This document shows, one piece after another, positions 15,001-20,818 of a stretch of 20,818 nt of DNA. The position numbers and the translations under genes are program-made. The notes under the pieces were generated by a model. That model made no database searches, was not told where the DNA came from, and saw only the letters and a list, made by a program, of their open reading frames with translations. This DNA is from an uncultured Methanobrevibacter sp. Its GTDB lineage: Archaea; Methanobacteriota; Methanobacteria; Methanobacteriales; Methanobacteriaceae. Positions within the stretch are counted from its first letter, which is position 1, and each line of letters starts with the position of its first letter. The DNA lies in the NCBI GenBank assembly GCA_900319985.1, contig ONQL01000025.1, positions 1-20,818 of the forward strand, in the 5' to 3' direction.

Positions 15001-16986
15001 ATGGAAGTACATGAATTTGAAAAACCACCCGTAGTGACATTGAAACGTAGTTTAATTGTATTAATCGGTAATGTCTTAGGAATTTACTTAATTAGTTTTT
15101 TAGGTTTAGGCATAAAAATAGAACAACATGATATTTTAACATTTGTAATATTTATCTCAATTATTAATGCACTTTTATGGCCATTATTGACAAGAATATT
15201 AATGCCTTTTTTAGTTTTAACATTTGGTGTCGGTACACTTATCTTAAATGGACTATTGCTTGAATTTTTTGCACCATTATTTGGAATAACAATTGAAGGT
15301 TATGCGATAATACTTACACCTTTAGCTATGGCAATTATTACAACAGCCTTATCTGCATTACTTACCATTGAAGATGAAGGTTCATATTACCGGTCCGTTT
15401 TCAGAGATGCCAAAAGGAAAAGAAAAGGAGAAGTGAAAAAATATCCCGGAGTAATCATAATTGAAATCGATGGGCTTGCTTATGACGTTTTATGCGAAGC
15501 TATCGACAAGGGATTGATGCCAACCCTCAAATCAATGATAGATACAAAAACACACACTCTAAGAGAATGGGAAACAGATTTATCATCACAAACCGGTGCA
15601 AGTCAGGCAGGAATACTTCATGGAAATAACGAAAATATTACTGCTTTTAGATGGATTGAAAAGGAAAATGACAATCAGATGATGCAATGTTCAGGGCCAC
15701 TTAATGTTAAAGAATTAGAAGAAAGAATTTCAGATGGAAATGGATTGCTGGCAGATAACGGAGCAAGCAGGTCAAATCTATTTTCAGGAGATACAGATGA
15801 TATAATTTTTACCATGAGTAAGATATTAAACTTGAAAAAACTATATAATAGAGCCTGGTTTTCTGTATTTTCAAATCCGAGCAATTTTGCACGTATTGTA
15901 TCATTATTTTTTGCGGAAATGATTCTTGAGATATATTCACAAATAAAACATAAAATATTGAATATCCAACCAAGAATAAAAAGGGGAATTATTTATATTC
16001 CAACAAGAGCCGGAACTAACGTGTTCATGAGAGAAATCAATACACAAACATTAATCGGAGACATGATGGTAGGGGATATTGATGTGGCATATTCTACATA
16101 TCTGGGTTATGATGAAATAGCGCACCATTCTGGCGTTAGAAATAATGATTCATGGTATGCGCTCAAGGGAATGGACAAACAAATAAAACGTTTAGTGAAC
16201 GCAACAAGATACTGTCCAAGAAAATATCAATTTGTTATCCAATCAGATCATGGACAAACAAACGGCGCCACTTTTAAACAAAGGTATGGGGAGTCTTTTG
16301 AAGATTTCATTAAATCATTACTTCCACAGGACATGACCATGTTCGCTAAAATGTCCTCCAATGAAGACCATTATGGAGATACTTTTATTCCATTTTCTAA
16401 ACAAATTGACAGTTTGAAAAATAGGTCTAAAGAGGATGAAAATAATGAATTAAGCGATTCAGAGGTTATAGTTCTAGCTTCAGGAAATCTTGCAATGATT
16501 TATCTAACACAATGGCACCATAGATTAACTTATGAAGAAATTAATAACCTCTTTCCGGAACTAATTTCAGGAATTGTAAAAAATGAATATGTTGGTTTTA
16601 TTCTTGTAAGGTCTTCTGAGAAAGGAGATATGGCAATCGGCAAAGATGGAACATACTATTTGGACAGTGGTGAAATAGAAGGAACTAATCCCCTTGAAAA
16701 CTTTGGAAAAAATATTGTCAGACATCTGAAAAGAAGCAGTTCATTCAGACATACCCCTGACATTTTGGTTAACAGTTTTTATGATGCTGAAAAAGATGAA
16801 GTATGTGCCTTTGAAGAATTAGTTGGAAGTCATGGAGGGGTTGGTGGAAGCCAGTCAAAACCATTTATTCTATACCCTTCAGACTGGAATACTCCAAAAG
16901 AAGAGATTATTGGTGCAGAAAACATCTACAAACTTCTAAAAACTAATTTAAAGAATTTAAAAGAAAGTGCTGAAAATGATAAGTGA
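15001..16986 (+). CDS. Membrane protein fused to an alkaline-phosphatase-type domain
   Basis: 661 residues. Four hydrophobic segments (about 17-37, 47-66, 69-92, 102-122) resemble the four-helix 'phage holin superfamily IV' proteins. They are followed by a large domain of the alkaline phosphatase/nucleotide pyrophosphatase superfamily: IIIEIDGLAYDVL (metal Asp), SSQTGASQAGILHG (nucleophile region, Thr near 198), GYDEIAHHSG and QSDHGQT (metal ligands), and SHGGVGGSQSKPF near the end. Its task is probably to cleave a phosphodiester or phosphomonoester at the membrane. The chemistry is inferred from residues; the substrate is unknown. The ATG at 15001 has GGTTGA before it; a GTG at 14992 overlapping the LOG stop is an alternative. 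Confidence 0.78.
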   Translation: MEVHEFEKPPVVTLKRSLIVLIGNVLGIYLISFLGLGIKIEQHDILTFVIFISIINALLWPLLTRILMPFLVLTFGVGTLILNGLLLEFFAPLFGITIEGYAIILTPLAMAIITTALSALLTIEDEGSYYRSVFRDAKRKRKGEVKKYPGVIIIEIDGLAYDVLCEAIDKGLMPTLKSMIDTKTHTLREWETDLSSQTGASQAGILHGNNENITAFRWIEKENDNQMMQCSGPLNVKELEERISDGNGLLADNGASRSNLFSGDTDDIIFTMSKILNLKKLYNRAWFSVFSNPSNFARIVSLFFAEMILEIYSQIKHKILNIQPRIKRGIIYIPTRAGTNVFMREINTQTLIGDMMVGDIDVAYSTYLGYDEIAHHSGVRNNDSWYALKGMDKQIKRLVNATRYCPRKYQFVIQSDHGQTNGATFKQRYGESFEDFIKSLLPQDMTMFAKMSSNEDHYGDTFIPFSKQIDSLKNRSKEDENNELSDSEVIVLASGNLAMIYLTQWHHRLTYEEINNLFPELISGIVKNEYVGFILVRSSEKGDMAIGKDGTYYLDSGEIEGTNPLENFGKNIVRHLKRSSSFRHTPDILVNSFYDAEKDEVCAFEELVGSHGGVGGSQSKPFILYPSDWNTPKEEIIGAENIYKLLKTNLKNLKESAENDK

Positions 16987-17623
16987 CCTAGAAGCATTAG
17001 AAATAGCTAAAAAAATAGAAGATGCAAACAACATAGATATTAAAAAAACAATTGAAAAAACAGCAACTGCAGGTTATCTTGGCGAAGAACACTTTTACTG
17101 CACTGTTATTGAAGACGGCGGACTAACCCATACAGTTCCTGAGGTTTTAGGCGACAGATACAAGTCACAACCTCTCGACAATTTGTATTTTGACATTATT
17201 TCAAAGTCCCTGGACCTTGACGGCATTTATATATCCTTAGGATACTGTACATCCAATTTAATTATTCCTGAAGAAGAATGCAGTGAAATAATCGAATATG
17301 ACGATTATGACTTGGATGAAGACGAATATGAATACCTTGTGGAATATAATCTCATTACCTCAGATAATGTTAAAAAATTTAGGGTTTATGCCGAAGAGGG
17401 CATTGCTAGCCATGAGAGAACAGAAGATGTTGGATTAATGATTAACATCATAGAAAAAGAATATAAAGCCTACTTTGCACTTAGATCAACTGATCAATGC
17501 ATGTCCAGCTTCAGAGTTCTTCCTTTCAGTACAGAATATCAAAAAGAGCATCCATTATCTTTCAGAAATCCTATAAATAAGATTTTAATTGAAATGATTA
17601 ATGAAACTATTGTTTTGAAGTAA
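16976..17623 (+). CDS. Acidic protein of unknown function
   Basis: 215 residues from the ATG at 16976, which overlaps the end of the membrane phosphatase gene by 11 bases; a GTG at 16967 is an alternative. The middle carries a very acidic stretch (IIEYDDYDLDEDEYEYLVEY). Otherwise it is a mixed alpha/beta soluble protein without recognisable motifs; cysteines are scattered. The overlap implies translational coupling with the phosphatase, so a shared task is likely, but I cannot name it. Its TAA abuts the stop codon of the opposing TMEM175-like gene. Confidence 0.6.
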   Translation: MISDLEALEIAKKIEDANNIDIKKTIEKTATAGYLGEEHFYCTVIEDGGLTHTVPEVLGDRYKSQPLDNLYFDIISKSLDLDGIYISLGYCTSNLIIPEEECSEIIEYDDYDLDEDEYEYLVEYNLITSDNVKKFRVYAEEGIASHERTEDVGLMINIIEKEYKAYFALRSTDQCMSSFRVLPFSTEYQKEHPLSFRNPINKILIEMINETIVLK

Positions 17624-17632
17624 TCATTTCAA
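17589..17632. terminator. Inverted repeat spanning the second pair of abutting stop codons
   Basis: TTGAAATGATTA (17589-17600) and TAATCATTTCAA (17621-17632) form a perfect 12-bp inverted repeat with a 20-base loop. The right arm contains TAA|TCA, which is the plus-gene stop joined to the reverse complement of the minus-gene TGA. The left arm encodes part of the plus-strand protein's C-terminus. T-runs after the stem are weak on both strands, so the terminator role is less certain than at 4787-4814. Confidence 0.5.
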
Positions 17633-18178
17633 AGTGTAGATTATTGACCTAATAATTGTTATCAGACAACAGATACTAATTGCAATAGGATATCCTAAAA
17701 AGGCAATAACCAAACCCACAATAAACAAAATAGATGGAATTATCAATGCATTTTTAACATTTAATGCATCAGGCAATCCTTTTTCAGGATTAATCTTCAT
17801 TAATGATTTAGCCATGATATAGTGCATAATATTCATTAAAAGAAAATCAACACCATATAACACTTGAGCAAGCAGAGAAGAGGGATTGTTTGCAACAAAT
17901 GTTGTCAAATACGGAACTAACGATACAATCAATAGCAACATAATGTTTTGCCAAATAATTCTTGCATTAATCTTATCAACATGATTATAGATCAGATGGT
18001 GATACTGCCATAGATTAGTACATACTAAAAAACTTATCAGATATGCAAAATAAGAATTTTTTATAGTCCATAATGCAGCAATCGAAGCTGTTTCTGGCTG
18101 AGGCAATTCCAATACCAAAACTGTTACAATTATAGCAATAACAGCATCATAAAATGCCTCCAAACGATTTGTAGGCAT
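17624..18178 (-). CDS. TMEM175-family potassium-channel-like membrane protein
   Basis: 184 residues with about five to six hydrophobic segments. The first helix begins NRLEAFYDAVIAIIVTVLVLELPQP, the signature of prokaryotic TMEM175 proteins, whose selectivity helix carries RxxxFSD; here the serine is tyrosine (FYD). Family members form tetrameric potassium-permeable channels in bacteria. The tail is strongly hydrophobic. Substitution in the signature may alter gating or selectivity, which cannot be judged from sequence. No ribosome site precedes the ATG. The iron-sulfur flavoprotein gene ends 41 bases upstream on the same strand, so it may be read from that operon. Confidence 0.75.
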   Translation of the reverse strand: MPTNRLEAFYDAVIAIIVTVLVLELPQPETASIAALWTIKNSYFAYLISFLVCTNLWQYHHLIYNHVDKINARIIWQNIMLLLIVSLVPYLTTFVANNPSSLLAQVLYGVDFLLMNIMHYIMAKSLMKINPEKGLPDALNVKNALIIPSILFIVGLVIAFLGYPIAISICCLITIIRSIIYTLK

Positions 18179-18219
18179 GTAATTTTCATTTTCTATAATA
18201 ATCTTTTAATTGATTCCTA

Positions 18220-18756
18220 TTAAAATTTTTTTCCAATTTCATATGCTTCGATGAACTTGTTGGGTTGATTTCTAACATCCCCCAAACTTCCAGCAACCAA
18301 AACATCCAATATCTCATAGTGCATATTCATTTTGAACGGCTGGATTTTAGTAAGTTCAATATATGAATCATAATATCCTTCAGACCCCAAATGAGTGAAA
18401 ATTAAGGCCACCTTACCTGACAGGGATATAGATGGATTGTTAGTAATTCCAAATAACCTATCAATCAATACTTTTAAATCACCAGTCATTTGCCCGAAAT
18501 AAATCGGTGATGAAACAATCAAACCTTCCGCATTGGCAATTTGATGGGTTACTTCAAATCCATCATCTTTAAAGACACAGTCATTGCCTGCAGTACATAC
18601 CCCACATCCTTTACACGGATGAACATCCAAATCACCGATACAATACTTAATAACATCATGACCATTTTCTTCGGCTCCCTTAATCATTTCATCAATTAAC
18701 ATGTCCGTATTACCATGTTTTCTAGGAGAACCCATTAATGCTATAATATCCATCAT
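18220..18756 (-). CDS. Iron-sulfur flavoprotein, NADPH-dependent FMN reductase family
   Basis: 178 residues. Flavodoxin-like fold with the FMN phosphate loop GSPRKHGNTDML (9-20) and a flavin-binding SSPIYFGQMTGDLKVLIDR. The compact cysteine motif CKGCGVCTAGNDC (C48, C51, C54, C60; CX2CX2CX5C) matches the [4Fe-4S]-binding motif of the archaeal iron-sulfur flavoprotein Isf. It is likely an electron carrier or reductase in the cytoplasm. Two start codons stand in tandem (ATGATG at 18756 and 18753); AGGGG fits the second best. The first overlaps the radical SAM stop as ATGA, so the two genes are translationally coupled. Isf is associated with oxygen or peroxide defence in methanogens. Confidence 0.82.
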   Translation of the reverse strand: MMDIIALMGSPRKHGNTDMLIDEMIKGAEENGHDVIKYCIGDLDVHPCKGCGVCTAGNDCVFKDDGFEVTHQIANAEGLIVSSPIYFGQMTGDLKVLIDRLFGITNNPSISLSGKVALIFTHLGSEGYYDSYIELTKIQPFKMNMHYEILDVLVAGSLGDVRNQPNKFIEAYEIGKKF

Positions 18757-19631
18757 AATCCCCTTTTATTATTCCTTATTTTAGATAACCTATCCATGTC
18801 AAAATTATCTATGCCATGTTGAAGGTTTTCAAGAATTCTTTTCTTATTATCTCTAAAATTAACATTATTTAAATCCATTGAAACTGTATGATGAGTGATG
18901 AATCTACCATTAAAATCTAGATTTTCAATGAATAACTTTAATTCTTCCATCAATCCTTTTTCAGTTAACGGCTGAAATTTACCTTTCTTATACAAAGCTA
19001 AAAGACCCGTTCCTTCAAATAATACCCGACCACCAGTTCCAACGACTGTCGGATTAGCTTCACTGAAAATTCTTGCGGAATTTACTGCATGATTTATTGT
19101 GTGTTCAACACCACCAACACCATTTAAAAATGTTAACCAGTAATCTATTCCGGCTTTATCAAGTTTTTCACATTGTTCAAGTATATCCTGACCACCATAT
19201 CCTTTGTTTACACTTTTAAGTGTTTCATCATCTGCACTTTCAGCACCTAAATTTAATTCAGCAATTCCTTTATCTTTAAGAATTTTCAACTCTTCTACAC
19301 TTTTATCCGTGATATTGTCCACACGAGCAGCCATTGTCATGATTTCAACATTTGGCAGATATTTGTGAATTAAATCACAGATTTCATTTAATCTTTCAAA
19401 ACCTAAAACAAAAGGGTCTGCACTCAATAGCTGTAATCTATTTGTTTCAGGGTAAAATGCCGCAATTTCCCGAATGTCTTCTTCAATCCAATCCATTGGA
19501 GAAGGTTGAAATTTAACAGAAGAGTACATATTGCAGAATTTGCATTTGTTATGACTGCAGCCCTGCGTTATTTCAAGCAATGGTGAAGGAGGCCCATATG
19601 GGTTTCTATAAACAGTTCCAGTATAATGCAT
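18753..19631 (-). CDS. Radical SAM protein of unknown substrate
   Basis: 292 residues. The cluster-binding cysteines are C25, C30 and C33 in GCSHNKCKFCNMY, giving CX4CX2C rather than the classical CX3CX2C; I believe this variant recurs in a described subset of radical SAM proteins. Later parts (LLSADPFV, ELNLGAESADDETLKSVNKG, WLTFLNGVGG) match the TIM-barrel strands of Elp3/HemN-like enzymes. No cobalamin-binding or extra iron-sulfur domain is visible. The gene begins 8 bases after the interrupted HxlR-type regulator and overlaps the flavoprotein by the ATGA junction, so the flavoprotein may supply its electrons. The reaction is unknown. Confidence 0.8.
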   Translation of the reverse strand: MHYTGTVYRNPYGPPSPLLEITQGCSHNKCKFCNMYSSVKFQPSPMDWIEEDIREIAAFYPETNRLQLLSADPFVLGFERLNEICDLIHKYLPNVEIMTMAARVDNITDKSVEELKILKDKGIAELNLGAESADDETLKSVNKGYGGQDILEQCEKLDKAGIDYWLTFLNGVGGVEHTINHAVNSARIFSEANPTVVGTGGRVLFEGTGLLALYKKGKFQPLTEKGLMEELKLFIENLDFNGRFITHHTVSMDLNNVNFRDNKKRILENLQHGIDNFDMDRLSKIRNNKRGL

Positions 19632-19639
19632 CTTAACAC

Positions 19640-19993
19640 CTATAACTCATGTATTCGTTTAAGTATTTCCTCTTCCTCAGATGAATTTGAAGAAATGCCT
19701 GCAATATATCCATAATACTCTTTGATGAAATTTTTAGACAATTTTCCCTTTTCAGTTAAACTATACTCAGTAACCTTTGGTTTTTCTTGAATAAGTATTT
19801 TATTGACCAATCCTGCCCCTTCTAGTTCAGTCAATGTCTGATGAAGAACTTTAGATGAAATTTCCGGTAGATTATTATTGAAATCCTAAAAATGTTTGCT
19901 TCCTAAGTGCAAATCAGTCAATACACATATCGTCCATTTCTTTTTGAAAAGAAAATTTAACTCTTCCATTGTTGATTTGATTTCATCATCCAT
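19640..19993 (-). pseudogene. HxlR-type winged-helix regulator interrupted by an in-frame TAG
   Basis: From the ATG at 19993 one frame runs 118 codons to the stop at 19640, broken only by a TAG at 19888-19886 (codon 36). Before it: MDDEIKSTMEELNFLFKKKW then TICVLTDLHLGSKHF. After it: DFNNNLPEISSKVLHQTL then TELEGAGLVNKI and YSLTEKGK. This follows the HxlR/MarR-like pattern (KWT...L..LHxGxxxF.DF...LPEIS.KxLxxTLxELExAGLV) across the stop. The mutation is probably a single base change, for example AAG or CAG to TAG. Annotation tools may call only the second part (about 65 codons from 19834), which lacks part of the recognition domain. Readthrough, sequencing error and true loss are all possible. 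Confidence 0.8.
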
Positions 19994-20007
19994 ACAATAT
20001 CTAAATT

Positions 20008-20030
20008 TTAAAATAATATAATAAATATTT
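20008..20030 (-). promoter_or_regulatory. Promoter of the regulator, radical SAM and flavoprotein operon
   Basis: Minus-strand AAATATTTATTATATTAT is a TATA-like element just upstream of the ATG at 19993. It would serve the interrupted regulator and the coupled genes below it. The distance to the ATG, about 25 bases, suggests a leaderless or very short leader. Confidence 0.4.
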
Positions 20031-20035
20031 GCTAC

Positions 20036-20049
20036 TTACCTAGAGGTAA
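20036..20049. promoter_or_regulatory. Palindromic candidate operator TTACCT-AG-AGGTAA
   Basis: Two perfect 6-bp arms (20036-20041 and 20044-20049) flank a 2-base centre. The site lies just upstream of the TATA box for the regulator operon, over the BRE position, and within the short gap before the stop of the upstream flavoprotein gene. HxlR-type proteins bind similar short palindromes near their own promoters, so autoregulation is a reasonable inference. Confidence 0.45.
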
Positions 20050-20054
20050 CATGA

Positions 20055-20588
20055 TTATAATTTTTTTGCAAGTTCATATGCTTCTTTTGGATATTTGGAA
20101 TATCTTGTCATTGAAGGAGTTCCACAACCGTATCCCAAAACCCTGCCACAATCATCTAAATTGAGATATCTGACCAATGTATCATAATGAGATTCCAGAG
20201 CGTCAAATGTCCAATCATCAGAATTATACGCCACTGTTAAAAGAGCTGATTTGAAGTTTTTGATTTGAATAGATGAATTTCTAGAACAGAACCTATCAAT
20301 TAGAATTTTCAGTTGAGCAGACATTCCATAATAGTATAATGGAGTTACAAATACCAACATGTCAGATTTTAAGATTTTCTGCCTAATCTCATCCATATCA
20401 TCGTTCAGAACACATTCCCCTTCATAACCACAATGAATACATCCTATGCATGGAGAAATATCCGAATGTGCTGCATCAATTTCCACTATTTCATGACCTT
20501 CCTCTTTAGCGCCTTTGACAAAGTTTTCCGCAAGCATATTTGATGAGCCATTTCTGTTAGGAGATCCCTTTAAAACACAAATTTTCAT
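20055..20588 (-). CDS. Iron-sulfur flavoprotein, NADPH-dependent FMN reductase family (second copy)
   Basis: 177 residues. Flavodoxin-like fold with GSPNRNGSSNMLAE (8-21) for FMN phosphate and FVTPLYYYGMSAQLKILIDR. It has the same compact cysteine arrangement as the copy at 18220 (C47, C50, C53, C59; CIGCIHCGYEGEC; CX2CX2CX5C). The C-terminal halves of the two differ considerably, so they are paralogues of some age, not a recent duplication. GGTGATTAT precedes the ATG at 20588 and marks the start. It lies just upstream of the HxlR-type regulator, on the same strand, but with its own promoter. Confidence 0.82.
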   Translation of the reverse strand: MKICVLKGSPNRNGSSNMLAENFVKGAKEEGHEIVEIDAAHSDISPCIGCIHCGYEGECVLNDDMDEIRQKILKSDMLVFVTPLYYYGMSAQLKILIDRFCSRNSSIQIKNFKSALLTVAYNSDDWTFDALESHYDTLVRYLNLDDCGRVLGYGCGTPSMTRYSKYPKEAYELAKKL

Positions 20589-20607
20589 ATAATCACCAGC
20601 AGTAATT

Positions 20608-20636
20608 TTATATTTATATCAATATAACTGTTAACA
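20608..20636 (-). promoter_or_regulatory. Promoter and TGTTAACA palindrome of the second flavoprotein
   Basis: A TATA-like stretch (minus-strand GATATAAATATA, about 20609-20620) lies about 25-30 bases upstream of the start codon. The 8-base palindrome TGTTAACA at 20629-20636, extended imperfectly to AACTGTT and AACAACT, is about 10 bases further upstream, the same relative position as the palindrome at 20036. Confidence 0.35.
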
Positions 20637-20741
20637 ACTGCAACATTTATCAAAGTAAAAATCTGCCAATATTGCTAAAAAAAATTAAAAATAAACTATA
20701 AAAAAATGTTAAGAAAAAAGAGTCTGTAAAATTTTATAGGC

Positions 20742-20818
20742 TTATTTAATTTTTATGTGTTTTTGTGTCCAGTTTTGCATTTGGAAGTCTAAAAAGGTTA
20801 GAATTCCATTTTTGGTCT
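20742..20818 (-). other. Possible C-terminal end of a gene cut by the right edge
   Basis: Two minus-strand frames stay open from the window edge: one ends at 20742 (TKNGILTFLDFQMQ then NWTQKHIKIK), the other at 20746 (DQKWNSNLFRLPNA then KLDTKTHKN). Either could be the C-terminus of a protein, but about 25 codons do not decide it. Downstream, GAGTCTGTAAAATTTT at 20720-20735 resembles the terminal inverted repeat of an IS256-like element as I remember them. An insertion-sequence end is therefore a guess. Confidence 0.25.

Noticed and set aside
15001..15400. Phage lysis gene because of the holin-like helices
   Set aside because: The helices are fused in frame to a large enzyme domain and no phage genes are nearby.
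19886..19888. TAG as a pyrrolysine codon in the regulator
   Set aside because: Pyrrolysine is not expected in Methanobrevibacter-like genomes, and regulators of this family have no such residue; mutation or sequencing error is simpler.
20742..20818. Definite transposase annotation at the right edge
   Set aside because: Only about 25 codons are visible and two frames are equally open.

Overview
The window looks like chromosomal DNA of a pseudomurein-walled methanogen of the order Methanobacteriales, most likely Methanobrevibacter. The support is very low G+C, archaeal TATA boxes, GGTG/GGAG ribosome sites, and a run of genes typical of that order: the proteasome-activating nucleotidase PAN, archaeal MBF1, a UPF0305/DUF2115 protein, NikR, a hydrogenase maturation peptidase and Mur-ligase/MraY homologues of the pseudomurein pathway. 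No rRNA, tRNA, CRISPR array or intact mobile element was seen.

Layout. Positions 1-453 hold a broken reading frame at the left edge followed by very A-rich DNA without a gene. From 454 to 4135, on the minus strand, lie a tRNA guanine-10 methyltransferase, a membrane PH-domain protein with a 54-bp tandem repeat, and PAN, which has a hairpin plus T-run terminator. MBF1 (plus) diverges from PAN and converges on a DUF356-like gene. From 5267 to 12502 a long minus-strand block reads, in transcription order: NikR, a PRMT-like methyltransferase, a HycI-type peptidase, a CarB-like ATP-grasp ligase, a MraY homologue, a Mur ligase, a small POTRA-like membrane protein, and a 422-residue exported protein with a zinc ribbon. 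The ATP-grasp, MraY and Mur-ligase genes are a pseudomurein precursor set, so the two uncharacterised envelope proteins beside them are candidates for the same pathway. NikR and the peptidase point to nickel-hydrogenase biology.

From 12622 to 13811 are two unrecognised minus-strand genes, one with winged-helix features. Positions 13900-17623 form a plus-strand operon: UPF0305 protein, LOG-family protein, a membrane protein fused to an alkaline-phosphatase-type domain, and an acidic protein of unknown function. The last part, all on the minus strand, is a redox module: an FMN/iron-sulfur flavoprotein, an HxlR-type regulator interrupted by an in-frame TAG, a radical SAM protein, a second iron-sulfur flavoprotein and a TMEM175-like channel. 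A possible insertion-sequence end lies at the right edge.

The points most worth following are: two convergent gene pairs whose stop codons abut with no gap inside perfect inverted repeats; the POTRA-like and zinc-ribbon envelope pair next to the pseudomurein genes; an extra soluble domain inserted in MraY; the amber-interrupted regulator with a palindrome just upstream of its promoter; and a non-canonical C-terminus (MFG) on PAN.
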